From: Nilaparvata lugens
Taxonomy: Eukaryota > Arthropoda > Insecta > Hemiptera > Delphacidae
Reading direction: 5' to 3'
Length of the DNA stretch: 64,000 nt
NCBI RefSeq assembly: GCF_014356525.2
Contig: NC_052508.1
Span: 45,301,858 to 45,365,857, forward strand
Shown here: piece after piece, positions 24,201-36,200 of the stretch
Layout: the number at the start of each line of letters is the position of its first letter
Numbering within the stretch: the stretch's first letter is position 1
Program-made: the position numbers and the translations under genes
The notes under the pieces: generated by a model
Seen by the model: only the letters and a program-made list of their open reading frames with translations
Database searches by the model: none
What the model was told of the DNA's origin: nothing

Positions 24201-27200
24201 AAAATAGAATTCACTACTTTTTCAATCCGCTGTAACTTTTGAATGGTACTGAAATCGAAAATATTGTTTATGGGAGTGAAAAGAGGAGAAAATTGTCTTC
24301 AACCTTCACTGCATTTTGAATTTTTTATGAAAAGTGTTTTACAATACACGCAGCTTTAGATATGGAAATTAGCCATTTGATTATAAATATATAAGTGTAA
24401 GAAGGAAATTTATTTTCGCTAGTACTTCCTCTCCCACATATACTTGTTTTCAAAATTTCTGAGGAGTCTTGTTGAGAATTAATTTTAGTTCCACATGATA
24501 TGGAATCATGGATTCATATAGCAATATGGATTGCTCAACTACAAAGTAGCCACACTAATTTAAAAAACCAATTAGAAGTAACTCTAAAAACGTCTGAGGA
24601 AGAAAGGTTAGGGATGGTAGAAGAAATTAAATCTTTGGAACTGATTATAAAATTACAAGATGAAGACCATAAAAAAGAAATACTAAATCTAAAAAATCAA
24701 TGTAGTCTAATGTCGGAGGAAATAAAGAAACTAAAATCTAAATTTGATAATACTAAATGTATGATAGAACCTCCGTCCAAATGCAAAAAAAAAAAATAGA
24801 ATCTAACCTAAATGATGGGAAATGCTCTGAAAATGGTCGAAATAAAACGTACAGTGAGGTTTTGAAGACAGCAACCAAAAATATAGCTGAGGGAAATAAA
24901 GATAGGAAAGGGAGAGTTCTGCTACTGACGTCCAGTCATGGACGTGATTGCAGTGATCTCCTTGATAAAAGATTAAAAAATAAATTTGATGTCCAATGTT
25001 TTTTCAAGCCAAGTGCATCAATTAATGCAGTTGTAGAGTCAGCTAGGGAACAAACTAAAGACTTTGATGAAAATGACTATCTAATTGTACTGGGTGGCTC
25101 AAATAATATAAATGAACCTAACTTGAATCATCTTCCTCAAGTAACAGAAAAAATCAAGGAAATTGTGCCACTCAGCAAAAAAACAAACTTAATAATAAGT
25201 ACTATTCCTAATAGGTTTGATAGGCTAGAATTAAATGAAGCAATCAATTCGACAAACAAATCAATCCATAATACAATCAACAGCCTAAAAAATAAGAATT
25301 CTAAACAACTGGGGATTTGTTTTCTAAATGAAAGGCTGAAAAGACATAGCTTCACTAATCACGGGTTGCATCTAAATCGATCTGGCAAAGTAATCTTTTG
25401 TAATAGATTGGCAGAGCTGATTGAAAGCCGTTTGCAATCCTCTGGTTTAAAAACAGTCAAAAAAACAAATAACGATTTTTTAGTAAATTGGCTCAAAACA
25501 GTGAAAGGGAAATAGCTACAAATGCTAGAGATAGAGTAGCACAAGATGGTAAGGTTTTTAGTATTTATCATCAAAATATTCAGTATCTATATTCAGTATC
25601 TCAGTATCACCAAATGGAGACTGGCAAAAATTTTGTGAGCTGCTCCATACACTTTTGGAAATTACAACCGCTCGTTTCACAAATGTTATAGTAGTAGGAG
25701 ATTTCAATACCGATTTTGCCAGGCAGGATAAAATGACAGAGGATATTAGAGATATTATTAATATGAATAATTTAGAAATTAAGGTCCACGAATAAACAAG
25801 AGTAACTCGAACTTCACAGACAATTATTGATAATATCCTCACAAATATAGAAGGTTGTAATGTCAGGTTAGGTAGCTCAGATCTATCAGATCATAACTAT
25901 CAAATTTTAGATGTTAAGTTGCAGGGCCAGAATCCAAGCAGAAAAAAAAACTTTTGTGAAAGAAATTCAGCAATATGAGCTAGGAAATATAAATTGTTTG
26001 AAGCAGGAACTGCTTCAAGAAAATTGGAGTAGTGTTTATAACAGTTGTAACCTAAATTACAAATATAAGCAATTCATTGATACTCTAAGATTTCACATTA
26101 GTGTATGCTGTCCGATAAAAAAAGTAAAAGTAAAAAGTAAATTAAACAAAGTAGATGAATGGATAACTGAAGATATTCTTACTCAAAGAAATATTGTTAG
26201 GGAAGCTTATGAGGAATTTAAATTAGTGAGGGATGTTCCGAGTGAAGTCAAATACAAATGTCTAAAGAAAAACTATGCAAAAGAAGTGAGGAAAGCTAAG
26301 TGTAAGAGAACAGCTGAAATATTAACAACTAGTACCAATTTTAACTCTGCTGTTTGGGAGGTAATTAATAGAAATAGAAGAGCAGCTCAAAAAGATACCG
26401 TTACTAATGTCCCTAGGATAATCGATGAACAAATAAAAAATATGAATAAAATGCAATAAAAAATTTGAATAACAAAAAAACAGTAGGATTGGATGGGGTC
26501 TCAAGCAAAATTTTAAAAGAATGTGAAAATGAATTACTGGACCCTTTATTGCATCTCCTTAATACTTCACTAGAGCAGGGTATTTTCCCTGATGATCTGA
26601 AACAAGGAAAAATTTTGTCAATTTTCAAGAGCGGTGATTCTGAAAGAGTTGAAAATTATAGACCCATTAGTATTCTAAATTTAATAAGTAAAATTTTTGA
26701 AAGAGTAGTTTTAAATAGGTTATTGATGCACCTGGAAGAAATTAATTTCATATGTGATGAACAGCATGGGTTCCAGAAAGGGAAATCTACTAAGACTGCA
26801 ATAGTATCCCTTGTTGAAAGACTAATAGATATAATAGATTCAGGTGAGAAGGCAGCCGCAATATTTCTTGATTTATCCAAAGCTTTTGATTGTGTGAACC
26901 ATAGAATATTATTGGAAATACTAAAAACTGTAGGTGTGAATGGTATAGAACTAAAATGGTTTGAATCATATCTCATAGGTAGAAACCAGTGTGTTGAGCT
27001 TACCAAGGTGGATGGGAATGAAATAGTAAAAATTAAATCTCAAAAACTGGAGGTCCAGGCTGGAGTACCTCAAGGCTCAATTCTGGGTCCCTTACTGTTT
27101 CTGTTGTATGTGAACCAATTACCAAAATAGTTAAAAGATCACAGAGCTCTGTTGTTTGCTGATGACACATCGCTTATCTTTAACAATTATTTATTAGATA

Positions 27201-30200
27201 GTCTAGAAATAAATGCTTTTACTGGAGTACAGTCAATTGTCCAATTCTTGAAGCAAAGGCAATTAACAATAAATAGTAAGAAATGTCAATTCCTACAATT
27301 CAAAAGTAAATATAATTCAGTAGAGGATAGAGAAATAAATGTGTTTGTAGAGGAAAATGAATTAGACCAAGAAGAGAAAGTAGCATTCTTGGGAATTTTA
27401 TTGGACAGGAAATTAACATGGCATCCTTACATTGAGAGGATATGTAATAAGATATCATCTGGGGTATTTTATAATTTATTCGGTTAGTAGGTTATTTGAA
27501 CAAAAACCAGATTATATTGATAGGAAATTTTATAACAAGCTACCTCAAATCTTGAAAAGTAATGATGATTTGAAGATTTTCAAAAAACAAATTAAAAAAT
27601 ATTTAGTTGATAGAGCTTTTTATAGTGTACAAGAATTCCTTTCAAACCTAAACTAGGTTGAACTACTTAGTGTTAGAATTATTATGTAATAACATGACTT
27701 GTCTTATACTCCATGACTGGAGTCTTTAGGACGTAATCTAAAAAAAAAAATATGAATTCTTTATGAATTATCATTACTCTTTTATACTCCAAAAGTTGTA
27801 TGGTGGAAGCAGTGAGTTTCCACAAAAAAACTTTTAAAATACCCCTTTTTTGAAAATATGTAGCTCCAAAACCAGAAATCGTAGAATCCTGCGCGACTAC
27901 TCAATTTATTGGAAATTTTATCTTCTTTAATTTTGGAGGGAATGGTTTATTTCGAAAAACTGGAGGTTTTCGAAATTAAATGGAAGAATTGAAAGAAGTC
28001 CCATTTGGGTTTTTAGATATGAAGTCGCTCTCTGGCGTGTCAGCAAATTTCAGATACGAATTCAGCGCCCCAAAATACATATATGAAACCAGAGAGAAAA
28101 TTTATTTCGGGGCTGTTTCCTGAAAAATGACTATTTGACTGGACTAAAACGAATACTGTCAATCAGTGTTCAAGAACTGAGATCAGCAATTAAACATGGC
28201 CGTATTTATTTTAAAAACCAACTTAAAAATCAGATAATAAAATATTCGGTCTTTATTGAAAGAAATCTCACAAAAACCAAATATTGACTCTACTACTCAT
28301 ACGTGAAAAAAAAGAACTGCTCATGTCCAAACGAACATCTAGCACCGTGCAACCAAGTCTGATGCCTAGACTAAAATCTCACCAGTTTCACCGGGCGCCT
28401 CCCCAGGTGGCGGATTGGGGAATGCCCTCTAGATATAGGTGGTACCAAAGAAATCATATACCCGAGGTGGACCAAAACCAGCAAGAAAACTGCTGCCTTG
28501 CAGATGGAGCTCAGTGGACCTTCAAAGGTTAAGAAAGAAAACTCCGCAACAAAAATTACCTGGTCTTCCAGGTTGGGGGTTGGGCGAGGTGCTAATAACT
28601 CCTCCCCGGAAAAAACAACTTATTGTGAAACCTTATAATGAGCCTCGGAATTGGGACGGGGATAAAGGAAATGCAAATAAACTACGATTGAGAAATTTGG
28701 ATTGGAATCGTTACTACTAGTGTTTGTATTAAGGTGCGTACAGATTTACGCGCCGCGAACATGAGCAATTCACTTTTAATCAGCTGATGCCAAGCTTTTT
28801 ATATCTGTATCTTACCGTTTCTGTGAAAATACAGATATAATCAGCTAGTAGGCACTGGAATTGCCGCTAGAATTGCTGAGTGGATCCTACATACTGAGTA
28901 ATATTCATAGATAGTCCACACAAGCCTGGCGACATTGCTTTCTACACAAAGCCAGTTACACACACATCGATTTGTTGTCGTTAGATTTGTTGCCGTCCTT
29001 ATAAATTCTATTACATACAGATGATGTTTGACAAGTTCCACTAAATCGAATTCATAAGGACGGCAAAAAATCAATCATACAAAAATCGATTTGCGTGTAA
29101 CTAGCTTTCGAAGATCCATACGATAATGTATTCTGTCATAAATTTAATGATTATCACAAAAATGTCTAAGTGGGCTCAAACCTACTGCCATGGGGAGACA
29201 AAGAAATTAATTAAAAGCTATCAAAATAGTGATCTGGATATCTGTTACACTTTTTTAGTCTAAGACATAAAATGATAATCATGAAATTGATAACATAATT
29301 CATTTTAAAAATTCATTCAACAATTTAGAGGAGTTATTTTCTATTTTTTAATCAGCAAGAAAACGTTGGTTTATTTTTACCCTTATTTTTGGGTATTTTC
29401 AGAAATCAAGATATTTCACCTTATTTCTCACACGGAAACTCTGTAAGTTATATTATAATAGCTACAGCACAGCTACAAGACCACTGGACTCAATTTACTT
29501 TGGCAAAAAACACGGATACTGTTCAGTGTTCATGGTCCACGTCTATCAAGTGAAATTAGCAATACGGTACTGTCACTATACAATTATAACTATAACTGTA
29601 ACTATAGAATTTTCACAATATTATCACTAGGAACTGGCAGGCTTTGAGTACGACTGACAACACTCTGTACCTTTACCACTGCTCTAGACTAGGCAAGCGA
29701 TCCCTCTATATATATACCCTAACGTTTTCATTCCACAACAATCCAGAAAGATGGAGGCTTCTCTATTATCCACACAATACACGGGAATCTACCGATTCCG
29801 CCCCGCGGTTAGTATGTGTATGGCCACTCACATATTAAACGTAACAAAGTGAACGTCAGTGAAGTCATCAAAAGTGACGTATTGCTCTCACTAGAAGCCG
29901 ACATTACGTTCCCCGACTGAAGGAGCGAAATCAAAAGTCCCCACCCCTACCCACTGTGCTAAGGGGTTGGGGGTGGTTTAAAGGTACCATTTTTTGGTTT
30001 CTCGCATAAAACTCGAACACTATGTATCCTAAGGACTTGACTGTCATATAACAAATTAAAGCTTACATAATTTCCGAGATATCCGCTGTTGAAGGTTTAC
30101 CACCATTTTTTTTTTATTTTTGCTCTTATAACTTAAAATAGATGAGAAAAATCCATGCTGATTATGAGCTTATAGAGCATTATATTCTCTTCAATCTGAT

Positions 30201-33200
30201 TTATAATTTCACACCTTTTACTTTCCTTGCTCTATTACCATAGGTAAGGAAAGTATTGCTTTCCGAAAAAAATTAAGAATTTCTAAATTTCTATACGTTT
30301 CAAGGTCCCCTGAGTCAAAAAAGTGGTTTTTGGGTATTGGTGTGAGTGTGTGTGTGTGTGTGTATGTGTGTGTGTGTCTGTGTACAGGATATCTCATCTC
30401 CCAATAAACAGAATGACTTGAAATTTGGAACTTAAGGTCCTCACAATATAAGGATCCGACACGAACAATTTCGATCAAATGCAATTCAAGATTGCGGCTA
30501 AAATGGAGAAAATATTGTCAAAAACAGGGTTTTTCGCGGTTTTTTCGAAAACGGCTCCAACGATTTTGATTTAATTCATACCTAGAATAGTCATTGATAA
30601 GCTGTATCAACTGCCACAAGTCCCATATCTGTAAAAATTTCTTTTAAAAATAAAAAATTTAAAAATATACTTCATTGTATATTTACTACAATCTAATCCA
30701 GGTGAGAAACAATTTGGGAAATTATCTTCAAAATAGTGATAACCATAATTACAATACCAGACAAAACGGTGACCTTCTCACACCCTATGTAAGATTGTCT
30801 AGAACTCATAGGAGTCATATGTATCAGAGGCATGTAATGTTTAATAAAATCCCCATAGCAATAAGAAATTTGCAAGAAAAAAGCTTTAAATTAGTGGTAA
30901 AGAATTGGCTGAAAAAGAATCCATTTTATAACTTAAGAGAATTTCTAGACTGTGATATTAGTAGTATTGCTAGACTGTGAGCTATAATTAGTTTTCATGT
31001 TATATATTATATTGTAATATGTATTTCAAATTTATATTTTGACGAAGCCTATTGCATTGATGTTTATATGTTTAATGGCAAATAAAATTCTTATTCTTAT
31101 TCTTATTCTTATTCAGGAGCTCCGCCCCATCTATGCAAAGTTTGATTTTAGATTCCCAATTATCAGGCTTCAGATACAATTTAAACATAGAATTTTGAGT
31201 GGAAAAGATTGAGCATGAGAATCTCTACAATTAATGTTCAATAACATTTTCACCTAAAATAGAAAATAAGCTCGAAATTTGAGAAAATGTGATTATCCAA
31301 TTGCAAACTGTTGGCAACTGTTGATTCTATTAAATCATTCACTATGAAGAGATAGCAGTCCTCGTATGTCTCCAGCGTTATTGTCCTGTCACCAGCTGGC
31401 TCAGATCTTCGTTTATAAGTAGACTTGAGATGCGCGTGCACACTAGCGTCAGCTGATCAATTTTCAAAACGGCAAGGAAAGTTGTGTGAGTGCGCCACAC
31501 CAGATTTTTCGAATTTCCCTACACCTTTTGCAGCAGCTTCAGTGTTGAGTGTGAAATCTCCATTTTTGCAACAATAGACCAATAAATTGACAAAGGAATT
31601 TGGAGGGAATGTTTTAAGCAACATTTTTGACTTTGCAGCTTTGATGAGAATAGTTAGGAGGAGAACATATCAAAAGTCCAAATTCCTAACTCATGTGCTA
31701 AGGGGATGAGGGTGGTTTAAAAGTTGAATTTTTCAGCGTTTTGCTTCCACGCTCATATCTTGAGACCAATGCGTTCATCCGACATAACTAACTATTCAAA
31801 AATGAAGCTTGATAAATTCTCTACACTTTTTGTTCAGTGGAATTTTGTGATATTCCCAACAGTTCCCAAGATATTTGCTCTTGAAGGTGTGTGATTGTTA
31901 AAATAACAGGTTTTTATCTAATGTTTTGCCCTCTCAGGGCTTATAACTCTCCAACAAAGTTAAAAGTTGTGTGTATATTTTTGGCTTCAAAATTTTCTGT
32001 AATAACTTAATTTATTCAAAGTGCGGTGATATTAAGTGCAAAATTTGACTATAATTTGGTATTTTAATCATTCTAGATTCAAAATTTCTAGCTAATATAT
32101 ATTCTTGGACAGAACTTTGAACTTTAAATTTCCACAGTAAGAACATAACCTATTTTTCGAACATTTCATTATTTATCAAAATTTGGGAACAGAATAGTTT
32201 TGGGCTATGCCTGTTGTTCTATCCCGATCATATTCATATGATTTGTAATTATATCAACGAATAAATAAATAAACAATGCATAGTAAAAATTGATGCTTAT
32301 CGAAAGTTTGTAGAGCATTGAATTCTCTTTGAAATGCCTCCACGTCGTCCAACCATCATTGCGTGGTCGGCCTCGCTTCCTCTGTCCCCCTGGTTGCTGA
32401 TACAGAGACATACGTGCTGTACGGGTTTCCGGCATACGTTCCACATGGCCCAACCAACCAATTCTTGCTCTTCTAATTTCAGTATCAATGCTCGGTTGCC
32501 CATACAGATTATAGAGCTCATCATTTCTGAGTCGCCACCTATCAGCCTCTAGCACTGTTCCATAAATTCTTCTTAGGATTTTCCTCTCCCATCGATTCAA
32601 CAGCATCTTGTCACAACTTGTCAACACCCATGTTTCACACGCATACATCACCACTGGTCGCAGCACTGTCTAATTTTAATGCTCCAGCTTAACAACCAAG
32701 ATCTAAGAATTTTCTGTAGGCTGAAGTATGCCCTATTTCCAGCTTTCAATCTCTCTTTAATTTCCATTTGATTTTGTTAGTGATCAGGGATCCAAGATAC
32801 TTGAAACATTCTATTGTTTTAAAGCGATGTCCTTCCAGTGCGAGCTCTTTAGATATCCTTCTCTGGTCTCTAGTCATCCTCATGTACACAGTCTTACTTC
32901 CATTGACTGCCAAACCTGCTTTTTTTGACTCTTCCTGAAATTTTCTGAAACTTTCAATCAGATCCTCCTCCCTTCGGGCTAAGATGTCTACATCATCTGC
33001 ATATGCTAGGCACTGTACCATTCTAGTAAGCAGTGTACCTCCAGCATGCAAACCTATATTTCTGACTGCTCTTTCCAAGACAAGGTTAAACAGAGTGCCT
33101 GACAGAGCATCTCCCTGTCTCAGACCCCTCTCAATGCCGAACTCTCGAGAACTTTGACCAGCGATACTAACTTTGCTTTTGGTTCCTGTCTATGTTATGT

Positions 33201-36200
33201 TCACAAGGTGCACCAACTTATTTGGAATCTCCAACATGTTTGTTTCTAGCATATACATCCTGTCTACACTATCATATGCTTGCTTGTAGTCTATGAATAA
33301 CTGGTGGACAGGAATATTGAATTCATAGCATTTCTGCAGTATTGTTTTGATAGTGAATATGTGATCCGTTGGTGCTCTCCCCTGTCTGAAACCACTCTGA
33401 TATTCTCCAAGAACATTTTCAGGGTGCCAACCTCTTTGCTAACACCTTTGCAAATACCTTGTAAGCTACATTTAACAGAGCAATACCTCGGTAATTAGCA
33501 CATTCCGACTTGGAGCCTTTTTTATGTATTGGGCAAATGAGTGCCATTTTCCAGTCATCCGGCATTTTCTGTTTCCTCCACACTTTACAGACCAGGGCAT
33601 GCACCTTTCGCAAAACCAGGTCTCCTCCATGCTTCAACAGTTCAGCTGTAATTTTATCACTGCCTGGTGCTCTATTGTTCTTCAGCTCCTGCATGGCTTC
33701 ACTGATTTCTTCAAGCCCCGGTTCCCGGTCCGCAATTGTCTGTTGGTCTTCCAAAAATCTGGACCCACCTCTCTCACCGATGGGATTCAACAAATTCTCA
33801 AAATACTCTGCCCATCGATCCAGAACAGCAGCTGGGTCCCAGACATATTTCCGTGTTTGTCTCTTATCAGTACTGCTCTAGCTTGGAAACCCTTCTTTTC
33901 TTCTCTTATCAAGCTGTAAATATCCCTTATTCTTCTGTTTGTGGCTTGTTCCTGTATCCTTTCAATCTTCCTCCTTTCCCAAGCTCGTTTCTTCTCTCTA
34001 CATATGTTTGCTGCCAGAGTCCTAGCTCTTACAAACGCTTCTCTGGTATTCCTGGTCACTCTTTGCAGTGCTCTCTGCCTTGCTTCATTTCTCATGCTTA
34101 TTGCTTCTCTGCATTCTTGGTCAAACCATTCTTCCCTCCGAACAGGTCGCATGTTGCCTAATGTTTCCTCTGCTGCTCTTGTCAAATCCCCATTATATTT
34201 CCAACTACTGATCAACTAAAAACCACCTGTGTGCTCGAGGCCCTAGTCACACATGGGCGACGGAGTCTGGGATTGATGGATCTATAGTTGGTGCTTGAAC
34301 ACCTATTGGTGTAAGGCTCAATGACAGATCAAATTACTTACCCTAGAGTGAAACCAATCTTCGCAGATGATACACTGCAACATTTCATCTGGAACTGATT
34401 CCTCCAAGTCAGGATAGGGCCTTTCGCAGGCGCAGTAGAGGCCACGAAAGTTGTGGTTGTAGCTGTTCAGCTCGTTCAGTTCTTTATTCTGAAGATAAAA
34501 TCAATGGAGTTATGAGGGGTTAAACTTGGCATATTTTAGATCATTAGAGAAATCTGGACTAGACTATGTAAAGCAGAGTAAAAATATAGAAATCACGCAT
34601 GAATGCTCGCACTGAACGATTAGATCATCCCAAGGCTTACAACCAACATTTATCTTTATAAGACCTATTCAATGTTGGAACAGACGGTAGATCTGCAGAG
34701 TAAAAAAGCAGGATGAGTTGTGGGTGACAGAACTGAGCTAGTTTACTACTTACATTGAAAGGTTCACATTGCATGAGTTTTAGTCGAGCATTAAATGAGT
34801 AAAAATGACATAAGTGTGAATAATAAGTTTCTTCCTATAGATGTGGAGTTAGCTAATAGTGATTCCATTATGAATTACGGAGAGTAACCACACTACAGTA
34901 ATACATTTGGTCGTACAGTAATATTAAATAATAACCGAATATGCATTTATTTAATGCACCAAGAATCAAGAATACGATTCAGAGAAATGGTTAATTTTTA
35001 TGTCACATTCCATTGAAGAATTAGTCATTACAGCATTTAAATACGATACAGTCGTACAAAACATTTATATTGTCTTTCATTTTGACTAAAAAGTGTTGTC
35101 ATTCATTTACTGTATAAAAGGTGAAAATATAAAATCTGCTAAATATTCTTTTTATTGGAAATTGTCAACTCTCCCATGACATTTTGCAGCATATTCCATC
35201 AAATTCATACTGAAATCGTTATTTTTAGGTTGGGATCATTTTAGGTGGAGTGTTCAGGAAAACTCGAATTTTCAATTAACCTCATAGAATAAGGTTGCAA
35301 GGTGTCAAATATGTGGTGCGGAGGCGGGAACTGATTTATCCGTTTTAGGAAATGACACCCCCTAGAAATAAAGCATTTACAGTATTCATGACAACTTTTG
35401 TAGTGTTGCAATGTTGTTTACGGAGAAAAAAACTCGAACTTGAACTCTGTCGAACTATCACAGCACAAAACCAACGAGTTCAGTGTAAATTTGATGGAAT
35501 GTGTCATAGGACAGTTAAGAATTGCATAGATTCCAATAAAGGACATTACTAGTCAATATGCTCACTTTTAGGAGAAACTTGAGAATTGCATAAAATCCAC
35601 GGGGTACAGCAGATGTTCAAAGTAGAATTAGCTTTTCTTGGTGAATTTTTACTATATAAAACACTTGGAAAAATAACTTACTGGTTCCAAGCTGCATTTC
35701 TTTCCTTTGAAAAGGCTGTTGCCACAATCACATCTGAAGTTCCTGAAAAATAGAGACAGACCCATTCATAATATACCGAAAGAAAATAACTTGCACTTAC
35801 ACTGTTAAGTAATGTTCAGACCAAAATCTACAGCTCTGCAGAGTCTGTGGATGGATGGATTTAAAAAGATTTGTCGCCGGCTTAATCAATGCGGGTGTTC
35901 ACACCGACATCTGTGTATCTGCCAGCCGACGCTCCAAGAAAACTCTGCTTGTATGCGGGTGTTAAAAGCGAGAAAGTTTATGAGAAATAATTAAAATAAT
36001 TTTTCCAATTGTCAAAAGTAGTCGAAAGAACGTAATTTGGCCTCTCAGGAGTTTCAAAATAAAGCAGACTAGCTTATTTTTTTGTTTGGAAGTTTGGACA
36101 GTAATGTCCACTCTACCACTTAACCACGTCGTTAGAAAAAAATACAAATATAATACAAAATATATAGATATAGCCTCACCGAGCCCGCGCCGCGGTACTG

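Larger units (their letters stand above)
23028..28150. mobile_element. Large foldback element split by a LINE
   Basis: The left arm 23028-23440 (GGCCATTTTTCAGGAAACAACCCCG start) is inverted at 27765-28150 (CGGGGCTGTTTCCTGAAAAATGACTATTT). The next block, 23455-23580 (ATCATGGGAAAGTACAATCAATTCTG, AGGAGTACTAGCGAAAATAG), is inverted at 24405-24505. The two right-arm pieces are contiguous once the LINE at about 24506-27745 is ignored. The central spacer 23725-24400 is repeated in inverse orientation at 60250-60850. Confidence 0.75.
29930..31985 (+). repeat. Partial copy of the 15372-17771 foldback family, interrupted
   Basis: AAAAGTCCCCACCCCTACCC (29933) through TTTCACACC (30225), then resuming TTTCCCTACACCTTTTGCAG (31510) through about 31980, match the left arm of the intron 8 foldback in order. 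The gap is filled by the GT-element 30222-31507. Confidence 0.7.

Noticed and set aside
28284..28720. Overlapping frames with Pro/Arg/Lys-rich translation
   Set aside because: No recognised domain; GC-richer repeat-like DNA, possibly a retroelement 5' region, but not supportable as a gene.
30218..30484. ORF with a His/Thr repeat (also at 44507, 47138, 59532)
   Set aside because: It is a translation of the (GT)n tract and flanks in family C elements, not a gene.
33510..34219. Plus-strand ORFs of 92-141 codons
   Set aside because: Antisense shadows of the minus-strand LINE reverse transcriptase and linker.
35352..35552. 66-codon ORF in UBR7 intron 3
   Set aside because: Lies between two well-supported exons and has no signature.
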